From the NCBI RefSeq assembly GCF_020539865.1, contig NZ_JAJBQV010000002.1:62001-126000 (forward strand): a stretch of DNA of 64,000 nucleotides, read 5' to 3'. Shown here piece by piece: positions 1 through 9,287 of the stretch; the first letter of the stretch is position 1, and each line of letters starts with the position of its first letter. This stretch comes from Megasphaera elsdenii. GTDB taxonomy: Bacteria; Bacillota; Negativicutes; Veillonellales; Megasphaeraceae. Below the pieces are notes generated by a model. It saw only the letters and a list, made by a program, of their open reading frames with translations. It had not been told where the DNA came from and ran no database searches. Made by a program: the position numbers and the translations under genes.

Positions 1-262
1 GCGTTTCCTTGCGGACCCGTTCAACTAAGGCGAAGACGTCATCAATGCGCGTACCGCCTTTTAAAGCCCGCAGGTCCGCTTCCTGAATGACGATGCCTTC
101 GGCAATAGGATCTGAAAAGGGGATGCCGATTTCAATGAGATCGGCTCCGGCTTTTTCCATAGTCATGATATATTCATACGTCTTGTCCAGTGACGGATCA
201 CCTGCTGTCAAAAATCCGATAAATGCTTTGCCGTTCTTAAAGGCGTTGCCAATCTTACTCAT
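1..262 (-). CDS. trpA: tryptophan synthase alpha subunit (partial, N-terminal part)
   Basis: This is the last visible gene of the trp operon and runs off the left edge, so only about 87 N-terminal residues are present. TrpA cleaves indole-3-glycerol phosphate to indole, which is channelled to TrpB. The start ATG at 262 follows a GGAGGG ribosome binding site, and the first codons read [20 protein letters not shown]. The family motif [13 protein letters not shown], which carries the catalytic Glu, is present. The gene overlaps the end of trpB by 8 bases, consistent with translational coupling of the two subunits. Confidence 0.95.
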   Translation of the reverse strand, partial: MSKIGNAFKNGKAFIGFLTAGDPSLDKTYEYIMTMEKAGADLIEIGIPFSDPIAEGIVIQEADLRALKGGTRIDDVFALVERVRKET

Positions 263-1439
263 GTAAGTCCCTCCCTTTATATCTTGCAATGGCGGCGACG
301 TCTTTATCACCGCGGCCGGACAAGCAGACGATGATGATGTCGTCCTTGCTCATCTTCGGTGCTATCTGCATGGCTTCATAGACGGCGTGGGCGCTTTCGA
401 TGGCACAGATGATGCCTTCCGTCCGGGCTAAGTATTCAAAGGCTTCGACAGCTTCGTCGTCCTTGACCGGTACATACTGGGCGCGGCCCGTCTGATGGAG
501 ATAAGCATGTTCCGGCCCGATACCCGGATAGTCGAGGCCGGCCGAAATGGAATAGACTTCGTCGATCTGACCGTCTTCATTCTGGCAGAAAATGGACTTC
601 ATGCCATGGAAGATACCCACTTCCCCTTTGGCGATAGTCGCTGCATGGAGCTTGGTATCGATGCCCTTGCCAGCGGCTTCGCAACCGATGAGTTTAACGT
701 CTTTATCACCGATGAAGTGGTAGAACATGCCCATAGCATTGCTGCCACCGCCGACGCAGGCCAGGACAGCGGAAGGCAATTTCCCTTCCCGTTCGAGAAT
801 CTGCTGACGCGCTTCCTTGCTGATAACGGACTGGAAGTCGCGGACCATCATCGGGAACGGATGAGGACCCATAGTCGAACCGATGACGTAGTGTGTATCG
901 TCGACACGGCTGACCCATTCGCGCATAGCTTCGTTGACAGCATCTTTGAGGACTCGCGAACCCGATGTGACAGCGTGGACTTTAGCCCCTAAGAGTTCCA
1001 TGCGGTAGACGTTCAATGCCTGGCGGATCGTGTCTTCTTCCCCCATGAACACTTCACATTCCAAGCCTAAGAAAGCCGCTGCCGTCGCCGTAGCGACGCC
1101 GTGCTGACCGGCACCGGTTTCGGCGATGACCCGCGTCTTACCCATCTTTTTGGCCAACAGGCACTGACCCAAGGCGTTGTTGATCTTATGGGCACCCGTA
1201 TGATTCAAGTCTTCGCGTTTCAAGTAGACCTTGGCGCCGCCCAAGTCTTTGGTCATCCGTTCGGCATAGTAAAGCAGAGACGGCCGGTTGGCATAATTGT
1301 CGAGCAAATCTTTCAATTCAGCCTGGAAATCGGGATCATTCTTATAATGGCGGTAGGCTTTTTCCAAACGCTGGATTTCATTCATCAATGTTTCCGGTAT
1401 GTATTGACCGCCGAAGGGGCCAAATCTTCCTGTACTCAT
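255..1439 (-). CDS. trpB: tryptophan synthase beta subunit
   Basis: TrpB condenses indole with L-serine to give tryptophan, using PLP. The 394-residue protein is of normal length and begins [16 protein letters not shown]. The PLP-binding lysine lies in [13 protein letters not shown], and the glycine-rich phosphate loop reads CVGGGSNA. The start at 1439 is chosen over a codon seven residues upstream because AGGAGGT lies just before it and the conserved N-terminus begins there. It follows trpF by 4 bases and overlaps trpA. Confidence 0.96.
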   Translation of the reverse strand: MSTGRFGPFGGQYIPETLMNEIQRLEKAYRHYKNDPDFQAELKDLLDNYANRPSLLYYAERMTKDLGGAKVYLKREDLNHTGAHKINNALGQCLLAKKMGKTRVIAETGAGQHGVATATAAAFLGLECEVFMGEEDTIRQALNVYRMELLGAKVHAVTSGSRVLKDAVNEAMREWVSRVDDTHYVIGSTMGPHPFPMMVRDFQSVISKEARQQILEREGKLPSAVLACVGGGSNAMGMFYHFIGDKDVKLIGCEAAGKGIDTKLHAATIAKGEVGIFHGMKSIFCQNEDGQIDEVYSISAGLDYPGIGPEHAYLHQTGRAQYVPVKDDEAVEAFEYLARTEGIICAIESAHAVYEAMQIAPKMSKDDIIIVCLSGRGDKDVAAIARYKGRDLHE

Positions 1440-1443
1440 GTAG

Positions 1444-2046
1444 TTACCTCCTGTAAGCACGTACTTGTGCCATGAATCGTTTCATTTTTTCTTTATCTTT
1501 CACACCATCTGTCTCAATGCCGCTGCTCACATCCAAGGCAAAGGGATGGAGCTTTGCCGCTTGAGAGGCATTGTCCGGATTGAGGCCGCCGGCCAGAAAG
1601 TACGGTTTGTCGATGTGGGCCAGCAAGGCCCAGTCGAAGCGATTCCCTGTCCCGCCGGCGCCGTGGTCGAGCAGGATGTAATCGGCCCGGCTTTGCTGGG
1701 CCTGCCGGATATCGCCTTCACTGACGATGGAAAAAGCTTTGATGACCGGGACTTGCAACGATTGTCGGACGGCGTCGATCATGGCGTCGTCCTCCTGACC
1801 ATGAAGCTGGACAATCTGAATCGTACCCGCTGCAACCAGCTTTCCCATATGTTCCAGGCTGTCATCGACGAAGACGCCGACAGTCAGGATGGACGGGGCC
1901 AGGTCCTTGCGCAAGGCTGCCGCCTGGTCATCGCTGACGCGACGCTTCTGGCCGGCAAAGACGAAGCCGGCGTAATCAGGATGAAGTTCATTGGCCCAGG
2001 CAATATCGCAGGACCTTTTGAGGCCGCAAAACTTGACCTTAACCAC
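1444..2046 (-). CDS. trpF: phosphoribosylanthranilate isomerase
   Basis: TrpF catalyses the Amadori rearrangement of phosphoribosylanthranilate. The 200-residue TIM-barrel protein begins (M)[13 protein letters not shown]; the cysteine in FCGLKR is the usual catalytic base. The Asp-rich C-terminal half includes [14 protein letters not shown] and a phosphate-binding [10 protein letters not shown] segment. The frame stays open further upstream, but that stretch lies inside trpC and does not resemble TrpF. The likely start is therefore GTG at 2046, giving an 8-base overlap with trpC. The start codon is inferred from homology. Confidence 0.92.
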   Translation of the reverse strand: MVKVKFCGLKRSCDIAWANELHPDYAGFVFAGQKRRVSDDQAAALRKDLAPSILTVGVFVDDSLEHMGKLVAAGTIQIVQLHGQEDDAMIDAVRQSLQVPVIKAFSIVSEGDIRQAQQSRADYILLDHGAGGTGNRFDWALLAHIDKPYFLAGGLNPDNASQAAKLHPFALDVSSGIETDGVKDKEKMKRFMAQVRAYRR

Positions 2047-2827
2047 GAGAACCCCCAGCCAGCTCGTCGAGCATGGCTTTCTTATCGGGACTGCGCATGA
2101 AGGTCTCGCCGATGAGGACGGCATCGACGCCGTGGTCGCGCAGAACCTTCGTGTGGTCGGCCGTCTTGATGCCGCTTTCCGCGACGAAGAGGATGTCCTT
2201 CGGTACCAGCGGCCGCAGACGGCAGCTCGTATCGAGGGAGACAGTAAAGTCCTTGAGGTTGCGGTTATTGACGCCGATGACGCGGGCACCGATGGCAATG
2301 GCCCGGCGCACTTCGTCTTCATCATGAGCTTCAACCAGAGCCGACAGCCCTAGGGAATCGGCTAGCTGGAAGAAATGACGCAACCGTTTATCATCGAGGA
2401 TGGCGCAGATAAGGAGCACTGCTGACGCGCCCAGGGCACGGGCTTCATAGATTTGATACTCGTCAATGACGAAATCTTTGCGCAAGACCGGCGTCGTGAC
2501 GGCTGCGGCGATTTTCTGCAAGTACTGCGGACTGCCGAGAAAGTAATCCCGTTCGGTCAGGACGGAAATGGCCGCAGCACCGGCCTGTTCGTATTCTTTG
2601 GCAATGGCCACGTAAGGGAAATCGGGAGCGATGAGGCCCTTCGACGGCGACGCCTTCTTGACTTCGCAGATGAAGGACAAGCCCGGCTTGGCCAGGTTCT
2701 TTTCCAAAGGGAAACCCTCCTTTTTCGGCGTCGCCAAGGCCCGCGTCTTCATGACGTCCAAGGGCACTCGTTGTTTATCTGCAGCCAGCCGCTTGGCGAC
2801 AGCTGCCGTAAGATCATCTAATATCAT
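2039..2827 (-). CDS. trpC: indole-3-glycerol phosphate synthase
   Basis: TrpC closes the indole ring to give indole-3-glycerol phosphate. The protein has 262 residues, a normal length for a monofunctional enzyme. Visible landmarks are FICEVKKASPSKG near the N-terminus (catalytic Lys), VLRKDFVIDEYQIYEA in the middle (catalytic Lys), and GVNNRNLKDF and VAESGI further on. The start ATG at 2827 has an AAGGTG site upstream. It sits 11 bases after trpD and overlaps trpF, so trpC and trpF are separate genes here, unlike the fused E. coli enzyme. Confidence 0.95.
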   Translation of the reverse strand: MILDDLTAAVAKRLAADKQRVPLDVMKTRALATPKKEGFPLEKNLAKPGLSFICEVKKASPSKGLIAPDFPYVAIAKEYEQAGAAAISVLTERDYFLGSPQYLQKIAAAVTTPVLRKDFVIDEYQIYEARALGASAVLLICAILDDKRLRHFFQLADSLGLSALVEAHDEDEVRRAIAIGARVIGVNNRNLKDFTVSLDTSCRLRPLVPKDILFVAESGIKTADHTKVLRDHGVDAVLIGETFMRSPDKKAMLDELAGGSRG

Positions 2828-2838
2828 AGGGCACCTTC

Positions 2839-3861
2839 TTACTCGTTGCTGACAACTATGCATTTTTCCAGGGCTGCCGTGGCCTTGCCGCTGTCGATGA
2901 GGCTGGCAGCGAGCTGGATGCCGTCGGCAATGGAATCGGCTTTCCCGGCGACGAACAGGGCAGCCCCGCTGTTCATGAGGACGGCATTGCGTTTCGTTCC
3001 CTGGATTTTCCCGGCCAGGACATCGCGCGTAATCTGGGCGTTGACTTCCGGCGTACCGCCGACGAGGTCTTCTTTTTTGCCCGGCGTCAGGCCAAAGTCT
3101 TCCGGTTTGATGACGGAAGTCCGATAATAGCCGTCGCGGAGTTCACAAATCGTCGTCGGCCCGTTCGGTGAAATCTCGTCGAGTTTTTCCTGACCGTAAG
3201 CGACGAGGCCCCGTTTGACGCCGAGAGAGGCCAAGACTTTGGCCAACGGTTCGACGAGATAGCCGTCATAGACGCCGAGGAGGAACATTTCCGGCTTGGC
3301 CGGATTCGTCAGAGGGCCGAGGATGTTGAAGACCGTCCGGAATCCCAGTTCCTTGCGGATAGGGCCGACGTACTTCATAGCTGCGTGGTATTTCTGGGCA
3401 AAGAGGAAGCAGAAATTCGTTTTTTCGAGCATCTTCAAGGCCAGCTGCGGGTCCTGCTGGATATTGATGCCCAATGCTTCCAAGCAGTCTGCCGTACCGC
3501 ACAGAGACGAAGCGGCCCGGTTGCCATGTTTGGCGACTTTGACACCACCTGCAGCCAAGACCATGGCCGACGTCGTAGAAATATTGAAAGAGTGAGCACC
3601 GTCGCCACCAGTACCGACGATTTCCAGGACTTCCATTCCCGGATGCGGAACAGGCGTGGCCAGGGAGCGCATAGCTTCAGCACAGCCGGAAATTTCATCG
3701 ATCGTTTCGGCTTTCGTGCTCTTCGTTGAAAGAGCGGCCAAGAAAGCTGCGTTCTGAGTCGGCGTCGTTTCACCTTTCATAATTTCCATCATGACCTGAT
3801 GGGCTTCGTCATAAGTCAAATCGCCTTTATTTACAATCTTGATAATCGCTTCTTTAATCAT
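2839..3861 (-). CDS. trpD: anthranilate phosphoribosyltransferase
   Basis: TrpD transfers the phosphoribosyl group of PRPP to anthranilate. The 340-residue protein has the glycine-rich PRPP loop [15 protein letters not shown] and the following [12 protein letters not shown] segment typical of the family. [11 protein letters not shown] is also diagnostic. A GAGGT ribosome binding site precedes ATG 3861. It is a stand-alone protein, not fused to TrpG. Confidence 0.96.
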   Translation of the reverse strand: MIKEAIIKIVNKGDLTYDEAHQVMMEIMKGETTPTQNAAFLAALSTKSTKAETIDEISGCAEAMRSLATPVPHPGMEVLEIVGTGGDGAHSFNISTTSAMVLAAGGVKVAKHGNRAASSLCGTADCLEALGINIQQDPQLALKMLEKTNFCFLFAQKYHAAMKYVGPIRKELGFRTVFNILGPLTNPAKPEMFLLGVYDGYLVEPLAKVLASLGVKRGLVAYGQEKLDEISPNGPTTICELRDGYYRTSVIKPEDFGLTPGKKEDLVGGTPEVNAQITRDVLAGKIQGTKRNAVLMNSGAALFVAGKADSIADGIQLAASLIDSGKATAALEKCIVVSNE

Positions 3862-3895
3862 CGTAAGTACCTCCTCAAAGGTTCATCTATATCAC

Positions 3896-4462
3896 TTATA
3901 ATTTAAGGAAATTTTCTACCATCATCGGCCCTTGAGGCGTCAGAATCGATTCCGGATGGAACTGCAAGCCATAGATGGGATACTGCTTGTGACCGACGGC
4001 CATGATTTCGCCCTCTTCCGTCTGGGCCAAGACTTCCAAGGCATCTGGCAAGGTGTCCGGGGCGAGGGCCAAAGAATGATACCGCCCGACGTCGACCTGT
4101 TCCGGCAGTCCTTTGAATAAGGGGTTATCTGTCTTCAGCGTAGCTACAGACTGTTTGCCGTGCATGAGCTGTTTAGCGTAAGTAATGGTGCCACCGTAGA
4201 CTTCGCAGATGGCCTGATGGCCTAAGCAGACGCCCAAGATGGGGACCTTGCCGGCAAAGTAGCTGATGGCCTCTTCGCAGACACCGGCATCAGCAGGACG
4301 GCCGGGCCCTGGCGAAATGATGAGATGATCCGGCTGCATGGCTTCGATAGCCTGGACGGTCTTTTCATCATTGCGGATGACCGTAATATCCGAATCTAAC
4401 TGACCGAGGAGCTGGTAGAGATTATAAGAAAAACTGTCGTAATTATCAATGAGAACTATCAT
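3896..4462 (-). CDS. trpG: anthranilate synthase component II (glutamine amidotransferase)
   Basis: TrpG supplies ammonia from glutamine to TrpE; in some species the same protein also serves 4-amino-4-deoxychorismate synthase (PabA). This 188-residue class I amidotransferase has the nucleophile Cys near residue 79 in GVCLGHQAICE, the oxyanion strand ISPGPGRPADAG and the catalytic His-Glu pair in LQFHPESILTPQG. Its ATG overlaps the trpE stop by 4 bases (ATGA), which supports coupled synthesis of the two subunits. Whether it also serves folate synthesis cannot be told from the sequence. Confidence 0.95.
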   Translation of the reverse strand: MIVLIDNYDSFSYNLYQLLGQLDSDITVIRNDEKTVQAIEAMQPDHLIISPGPGRPADAGVCEEAISYFAGKVPILGVCLGHQAICEVYGGTITYAKQLMHGKQSVATLKTDNPLFKGLPEQVDVGRYHSLALAPDTLPDALEVLAQTEEGEIMAVGHKQYPIYGLQFHPESILTPQGPMMVENFLKL

Positions 4463-5928
4463 TTGTCAATCCCTCCATTCGCCTGCCGTAATGCAATGAC
4501 AACGGCTTTGGCCTTGTTCAGACATTCCTGATGTTCCTGTTCGGGAATGCTGTCGGCGACGATGCCCGCACCGGAGCAGGCATAGACGTGATTGCCTTTC
4601 TTGTAGGCCAGGCGGATGCCGATGCAGCAGTCCATATTGCCAGTAAAGTCGATATAGCCGATGGCGCCGCCATAGACGCCGCGTTTGTGGCCTTCCAGTT
4701 CGTCGATGATTTCACAGGCCCGGATCTTCGGTGCCCCCGATAAGGTGCCTGCCGGCAGGACCGAGGCAATGGCATCGACAGCCGTCTTGTCCTTGCGTAT
4801 TGTGCTGTGGACAGTCGAACCGATGTGCATGATGTGGGAGAAGCGCAGGACGTCGAGATAGCGTTCGACGTGGACGCTGCCGAATTCACTGATGCGTCCC
4901 AAGTCATTGCGGCCCAGGTCGACGAGCATGTTGTGTTCGGCCAGTTCCTTCGTATTGTGCAGGAGTTCATCTTCCAAGGCCTGGTCTTCTTCCGGCGTCT
5001 TGCCCCGCGGCCGCGAGCCGGCCAGGGGGAATGTGAAGAGGTCGCCGTTTTCCAGGCGGGTCAGCGTTTCCGGCGAAGAACCGGCCAGTTCGATGTCGTC
5101 ACCGGAGAAGAAGAACATGTACGGCGACGGGTTGATGGTCCGCAGGACGCGATATGTATCGAGGAGGCTCCCTTCGGCTTCGGCGCTCAGGCGGTTGGCC
5201 AGGACGACCTGGAAAATATCGCCTTCACGGATGTAATTCTTGCCCTTTTCGACCATCTGGCAATATTCTTCTTCATTGAACAAGGGTTTGAAATCACTCT
5301 TGAGCTGCAAGGGTACGTCCGGTGCCTTCTTGCCTTTGCAGATGAGGCTTTCCATGCGCTTCATTTCCAGGAGAGCCCGATTATAATTTTCTTCGACCGA
5401 GTCGAGGCGGACGTTGACGATGAGGTAAATCTGCTGTTTCAGGTTATCGAAGACGATGACCTTGTCGAACAACATGAGGTCGAAGTCGTTGAAGCCATCG
5501 TCATCGACGGCGTTGAGTTTCAGCGACGGTTCGGCGTATTTGATGAAATCATAGGCAAAGTAGCCGACCAGTCCGCCTGTAAAGGGAGGCAGGTCCGAAA
5601 GGCGCGGTGCCTTGTTATCTGCTAGGATTTGGGGAATGAGCTGTTCCGGATGGTCCGTATGGATCTGGACTTCAGCGCCGGTCTTGATGTGAACCGTGCC
5701 GTCCTTACAGTACAGGCCCATCTGCGGGTCATAACCGATGAAAGTGTACCGGCCCCAGCGCTGGGAATCTTCCATGCTTTCCAGCAAATAGCAATGAGAG
5801 CTGATGTTCTTGACGATGCGCAATACTTCAATGGGCGTGCGGACGTCGGCATACATGCTACGGCTGATGGGCACGACCTTATATTCACCTTGATATGCTT
5901 TTACCTGTTCCAGACTGAGCGTTTCCAT
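4459..5928 (-). CDS. trpE: anthranilate synthase component I
   Basis: TrpE converts chorismate to anthranilate, the committed step of tryptophan synthesis. The 489-residue protein has an N-terminal regulatory region with the LLES motif (residues 48-51), part of the tryptophan feedback site in characterised TrpE proteins, so allosteric inhibition is likely. The C-terminal chorismate-binding domain shows ELAGSSPETLTR, VDLGRNDLGRI and LPAGTLSGAPKIRA. It is the first gene of the operon; its ribosome binding site GGAGG lies directly after the T-box terminator. Confidence 0.96.
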   Translation of the reverse strand: METLSLEQVKAYQGEYKVVPISRSMYADVRTPIEVLRIVKNISSHCYLLESMEDSQRWGRYTFIGYDPQMGLYCKDGTVHIKTGAEVQIHTDHPEQLIPQILADNKAPRLSDLPPFTGGLVGYFAYDFIKYAEPSLKLNAVDDDGFNDFDLMLFDKVIVFDNLKQQIYLIVNVRLDSVEENYNRALLEMKRMESLICKGKKAPDVPLQLKSDFKPLFNEEEYCQMVEKGKNYIREGDIFQVVLANRLSAEAEGSLLDTYRVLRTINPSPYMFFFSGDDIELAGSSPETLTRLENGDLFTFPLAGSRPRGKTPEEDQALEDELLHNTKELAEHNMLVDLGRNDLGRISEFGSVHVERYLDVLRFSHIMHIGSTVHSTIRKDKTAVDAIASVLPAGTLSGAPKIRACEIIDELEGHKRGVYGGAIGYIDFTGNMDCCIGIRLAYKKGNHVYACSGAGIVADSIPEQEHQECLNKAKAVVIALRQANGGIDK

Positions 5929-5939
5929 ATGAACCTCCT

Positions 5940-5985
5940 AAAAAAAGAATCCGTCCATGACAATGTTACTTGTCAAGGACGGATT
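5940..5985 (-). terminator. T-box-controlled intrinsic terminator before trpE
   Basis: On the minus strand AATCCGTCC pairs with GGACGGATT around an inner TTGACA/TGTCA segment, followed by seven T residues. The T run abuts the trpE ribosome binding site, as expected for an attenuator. Confidence 0.92.
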
Positions 5986-6230
5986 AAGTTCCGCGGTGCC
6001 ACCTTGTTTTAGGGATCGACCCCTACTCTCGACGGAATACCAACATATTCCCGGCAACTGACGTATGCCAACACGTCGCAGAATACTCGGCCTTATGGCC
6101 TTTGACTGCACCCTCAGCGGTCCATTTAACGAGCTGCGTCGGCCGGCTCTCAGCACCCCGGCTCTCTGTACGTGCACGTCATCGTTTTTACTTCCGCCTC
6201 AAAGGTTTCATGGACGATGTTCATTTGATG
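5940..6230 (-). promoter_or_regulatory. Tryptophan-specific T-box riboswitch leader of the trp operon
   Basis: The transcript between promoter and trpE has all main T-box parts. A stem I region carries AGAGAGCCGG and GAGAGCCGG elements (about 6167-6142). The specifier region reads AAATGGACC, with the tryptophan codon UGG at 6124-6122. The conserved antiterminator sequence AAGGTGGCACCGCGG lies at 6005-5991, followed by a terminator. The tRNA-end-binding bulge reads UGGC, whose last base can pair with discriminator G73, the usual base in bacterial tRNA-Trp. Uncharged tRNA-Trp should therefore allow read-through into trpE. The codon assignment is inferred by alignment by eye. Confidence 0.93.
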
Positions 6231-6235
6231 GTTGT

Positions 6236-6264
6236 ATGATACACCGCATTATGTAAGCTGTCAA
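6236..6264 (-). promoter_or_regulatory. Promoter of the trp operon
   Basis: TTGACA (6264-6259) and TATCAT (6241-6236) are separated by exactly 17 bases on the minus strand, just upstream of the T-box leader. This is a near-consensus housekeeping promoter. Confidence 0.8.
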
Positions 6265-6306
6265 GGCCATTTTTGTCCACTATTTGAAGACAATCGTTTT
6301 ACTGGT

Positions 6307-6340
6307 AAAAAAAGCTTGTCGCGTGTGCGACAAGCTTTTT
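6307..6340 (-). terminator. Intrinsic terminator after the HAAAP permease gene
   Basis: AAAAGCTTGTCGC pairs with GCGACAAGCTTTT around a 4-base loop, with T residues at the end on the minus strand. It separates the permease gene from the trp promoter. Its TTGTCGC core recurs in several other terminators of this window. Confidence 0.85.
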
Positions 6341-6418
6341 AGTGGCTAGTGGTTAGTGTCTCACATGGCGTTACGAACTATGAGCCACTAACTGCTAATC
6401 CCTAACTACTAACTGCCA
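6341..6418. repeat. Degenerate GTTAGTGGCTAGTG-type repeat
   Basis: This spacer is built from diverged copies of GTGGCTAGTGGTTAGTG, and its second half carries them in the opposite orientation (CACTAACTGC, CCTAACTACTAACTG). A related run lies at 9237-9287 (TAGTTAGTGGCTCGTAG). Both sit next to terminators. No coding potential was seen. Confidence 0.6.
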
Positions 6419-6423
6419 GAAAA

Positions 6424-7719
6424 CTACATCATAGCGATGACCGGCGAGATGATGAGCAGGATGCCGGCGAAGACGATGAGGACCAGGGAGATGCCTTTGT
6501 ACTTATGCAGGGCATTGACCTTGTAGACCAGGTAGGCCGGGATGAGGCAGGCGATGATACCGAAGATCGGGCCGAGCAGGGTCAGAAGCTTGAGGACCGG
6601 TGCATTGAGGACGATGGCACCCCAGGCGACGGCGACGGCGAAGATGAGGATGCCGTGACGGACGACGGTCTTGCTGATTTTTTCTTCCGGAATGAAGCGG
6701 CGCAGGATGTTCATGGCAATACCCTGACAGGCTTCACGGAAGCCGAGGAAGACGCTGAAGAAAGCCGTCATGACTGCGAAGATGTTGAGGATAAGGCTGA
6801 AGATCTTGACGGCGCTGCCATCAAACCCTCTGGCGACGATGGCCAGGGCCGAAATGTTCTGGGAGTAAGCGATGACGGCCTGGTCATGACCGAGGGCCAG
6901 GTTGAAGGACATAGCGTATGAAAAAATCGTGATGAACAAGACGGAGAAAGCGATTTTCATAGCCCGCATAGCTTTATAACGGGCAACGTGGATGGACTTG
7001 TTATGAGAGCGGTAGGAAATGACCATCGGGCTGATGCTGGGGATGAAGAGGATCGATGTCAGCGTAACCGGCAGCATGGCGATGGTATTCTTGACCAGGT
7101 AGCCCAGGTCCGGGAAGACACCGATGTTAGCCAGGTTCCAGTGCTGGATCATGATGCCGCCCAAGCAGATGACGACTAACAATTTCGTCAGGACCATAAG
7201 CGTCGATACGCGGAACAAGAGCTGTTCGCCCCGTGAAGCGATGAGGACCATGACACAGATGATGGCCAGACCGTAGAAGGGGTTATCCGACAGGAGCGTA
7301 TCGGTGACGCCGAAGGAAAATAAGAAGGATGCGCTGTCATTGGTCAAGGCTGTCGAATACATGAAGACACAGATGAGGATGCTCAGGAAATAGAGGATCC
7401 CCAGGAGGAAGCCCCAGTTCTTACCCAAATATCCGCTGATGACACTGGGATAATCTTCGCACCGCGGCGAATCAGCCAGGGTGTTGATGAACAACCGTTG
7501 TAAGAGATAAATAGCCGGATAGGCGATGATAGCCGAGAACAAATAGACCCATACGCCGACCAAACCAACCTGGACGGGTAAAAAGACGATACCGGCACCG
7601 ATGGCCATGCCGATACTCATAATAATCCAGCCCCAGTCCGTACTGTCGAACTTGACGGCTTCTTTCCATTGTGCATCTGTCATGCCCGCTTGTCGGGCCA
7701 ATGCTGCTGATGAGTTCAT
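6424..7719 (-). CDS. HAAAP-family amino-acid permease (SdaC/TdcC-like)
   Basis: The 431-residue integral membrane protein has about eleven hydrophobic segments. Near the N-terminus DWGWIIMSIGMAIGAGIVFLP matches the substrate-site region of the hydroxy/aromatic amino acid permease family, which includes the serine and threonine transporters SdaC and TdcC. Import of serine, threonine or a related amino acid by proton symport is likely; the exact substrate cannot be read from the sequence. A GGAGGT site precedes ATG 7719. The gene is divergent from a LysR regulator at 8319, a candidate controller. An L-serine dehydratase is encoded at 57472-59026 but is far away. Confidence 0.85.
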   Translation of the reverse strand: MNSSAALARQAGMTDAQWKEAVKFDSTDWGWIIMSIGMAIGAGIVFLPVQVGLVGVWVYLFSAIIAYPAIYLLQRLFINTLADSPRCEDYPSVISGYLGKNWGFLLGILYFLSILICVFMYSTALTNDSASFLFSFGVTDTLLSDNPFYGLAIICVMVLIASRGEQLLFRVSTLMVLTKLLVVICLGGIMIQHWNLANIGVFPDLGYLVKNTIAMLPVTLTSILFIPSISPMVISYRSHNKSIHVARYKAMRAMKIAFSVLFITIFSYAMSFNLALGHDQAVIAYSQNISALAIVARGFDGSAVKIFSLILNIFAVMTAFFSVFLGFREACQGIAMNILRRFIPEEKISKTVVRHGILIFAVAVAWGAIVLNAPVLKLLTLLGPIFGIIACLIPAYLVYKVNALHKYKGISLVLIVFAGILLIISPVIAMM

Positions 7720-8318
7720 ATGAATTACCTCCTATGATAGATACATCCAAAAGCGTAGTGTCTCTCTTAACATTACATATTTGTCGATGGCGTCGCCTCT
7801 CCTTTCTCAATTTCTTTGCATATACATCTTATCTATGTTAGTTTTGGTCTATTTTCCAAAAGCCTTAAAATTTAATGTATATGCTGACGTTTCACCTTTT
7901 ACTTAAACGTTCTATTCTATAGTTAAAGTATATCATGGAAGGTTATAGCTGTAAAATATTCATTGTGCAATTTACTTTCATAGGTATTTCCTATACTATA
8001 ATCTTATTTTCTTTAAAATTTCTTCATTTTTTGGCACTCTTTTTATATATTGAGAATGACTTATTCTCACGATTCCAATATTCCTATAAAAAAACGTCCT
8101 TTCCAAAAAGTCAAATTTCGATATATTTTCTTTATAAATTGTAAGTCACGACAAGAGATTCCTTTCCAGCTTTTTGTCCTTATTTATTCTTTATTTTCAT
8201 TTTAAATATTCTCTAATTGTATTGAAAACTCATAACTTTCCTCTATTTTTTTATTTTGATACAATAAAAACAGGATAAACGATTCTATAGGTACCGTTGA
8301 TATTCGAGGTGTTTCATT
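7720..8318. other. AT-rich divergent intergenic region, no convincing gene
   Basis: This 600-base spacer between the divergent permease and LysR genes is much richer in A+T than its surroundings, and presumably holds both promoters and operator sites. A TACAAT box at 8260-8265 could serve the LysR gene, but no good -35 box lies 17 bases before it. A 69-codon open frame at 7935-8144 has no ribosome binding site and encodes a low-complexity hydrophobic product, so it is not called. Confidence 0.6.
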
Positions 8319-9248
8319 ATGACTTTTCAGCAACTCCGTTATATCTTAGAGTTATCAAGGCATAATTCCATTTCGGCCGCAGCTCATGCCCTGAACATCT
8401 CTCAGCCCAGCTTGAGCACGGCTATCAAAGATTTGGAAAAAGAGTTTTCCCTGACCCTGGTCGAACGGAACCGCCACGGCATTACTTTTACGCCGGCAGG
8501 ACTGGAGTTCCTTCACTATGCCGGCCGCATCCTCTCCCATGCAGCCGCTATGCACGACCATTTCCTAGCCCAAAAAAGACAGGACCTGCCTCAGATCCTG
8601 GCTATCTCTTCACAGCATTATCCCTTCGCCGACGAAGCCTTCATCCACGCCTTGCAGCGCGTCCAGCCGGGCAGTTTCTGCGTGTTCACGCTACGTGAAG
8701 GACGGACGTCGCAGGTCATCCACGACGTCGTCACCCGCGAGAGCCAGCTAGGCATCCTCTTCTTGTCCCATATGAATGAGCGTTTCCTCCAGGATTTGTT
8801 CCACAAAAACAAGCTGGAATTTACACCTCTTTGCGCCTTTACGCCCTGTCTCTATGTCCGCAGCGGCCATCCCCTGGCAGCCTGTCAGCACGTCGTTCCC
8901 AGTCAATTCACGGAATATCCCTGTGTCCGCTTTGAACAGGGCCATGACAAGTCCCCGTTCTCAGAGGAGCTCCTCTTGCCCCATCGAGCCAGCCGCCAGT
9001 GCATCTACGTTACCGACCGTTCCACCTTGTTCAGTGTCATACGGCATACCGATGCCTACACCATCGGTACGGGCCACGCAGCACCGGCTATCATCGGCCG
9101 GCATCTCGCAGTCATCCCCATCGAAAATCCCTTGGATACGATGACCGTAGGCTGGATCAAGATGGCTGGAGAACCCCTGCCTGAAGAAGCAGCCCACTAC
9201 ATCACTATCCTGACAGGCCTGTTGAAAGGACGGGAGAGTAGTAGTTAG
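8319..9248 (+). CDS. LysR-family transcriptional regulator
   Basis: The 309-residue protein has the LysR plan: an N-terminal winged helix-turn-helix (FQQLRYILELSRHNSISAAA, then LNISQPSLSTAIKDLEKE) followed by a periplasmic-binding-protein-like effector domain from about residue 90. GAGGTG precedes the ATG. It is divergent from the HAAAP permease, the usual arrangement for a LysR regulator and its target, so control of amino-acid uptake is the best guess. The effector is unknown. Confidence 0.88.
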   Translation: MTFQQLRYILELSRHNSISAAAHALNISQPSLSTAIKDLEKEFSLTLVERNRHGITFTPAGLEFLHYAGRILSHAAAMHDHFLAQKRQDLPQILAISSQHYPFADEAFIHALQRVQPGSFCVFTLREGRTSQVIHDVVTRESQLGILFLSHMNERFLQDLFHKNKLEFTPLCAFTPCLYVRSGHPLAACQHVVPSQFTEYPCVRFEQGHDKSPFSEELLLPHRASRQCIYVTDRSTLFSVIRHTDAYTIGTGHAAPAIIGRHLAVIPIENPLDTMTVGWIKMAGEPLPEEAAHYITILTGLLKGRESSS

Positions 9249-9287
9249 TGGCTCGTAGCTCGTGGTTCGTGATGCGTGGTTCATAAT
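9237..9287. repeat. Degenerate TAGTTAGTGGCTCGTAG-type repeat
   Basis: Imperfect repeats of GTGGCTCGTAGCTCGTGGTTCGTG overlap the stop codon of the LysR gene and continue beyond it. They resemble the repeat at 6341-6418, so the last codons of the LysR gene may have been supplied by the repeat. Confidence 0.5.

Noticed and set aside
1444..2334. Possible trpC-trpF fusion suggested by the long open frame
   Set aside because: The upstream part of the frame is out of frame with trpC and does not resemble it; separate trpC (stop 2039) and trpF (GTG 2046) fit better.
5938..6256. Open frames across the T-box leader (both strands)
   Set aside because: The region is explained by the T-box RNA; the frames have no ribosome binding sites and no similarity to known proteins.
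7935..8144. 69-codon open frame in the AT-rich spacer before LysR
   Set aside because: No ribosome binding site, low-complexity product rich in Phe and Ile, in a spacer where random AT-rich frames are expected.
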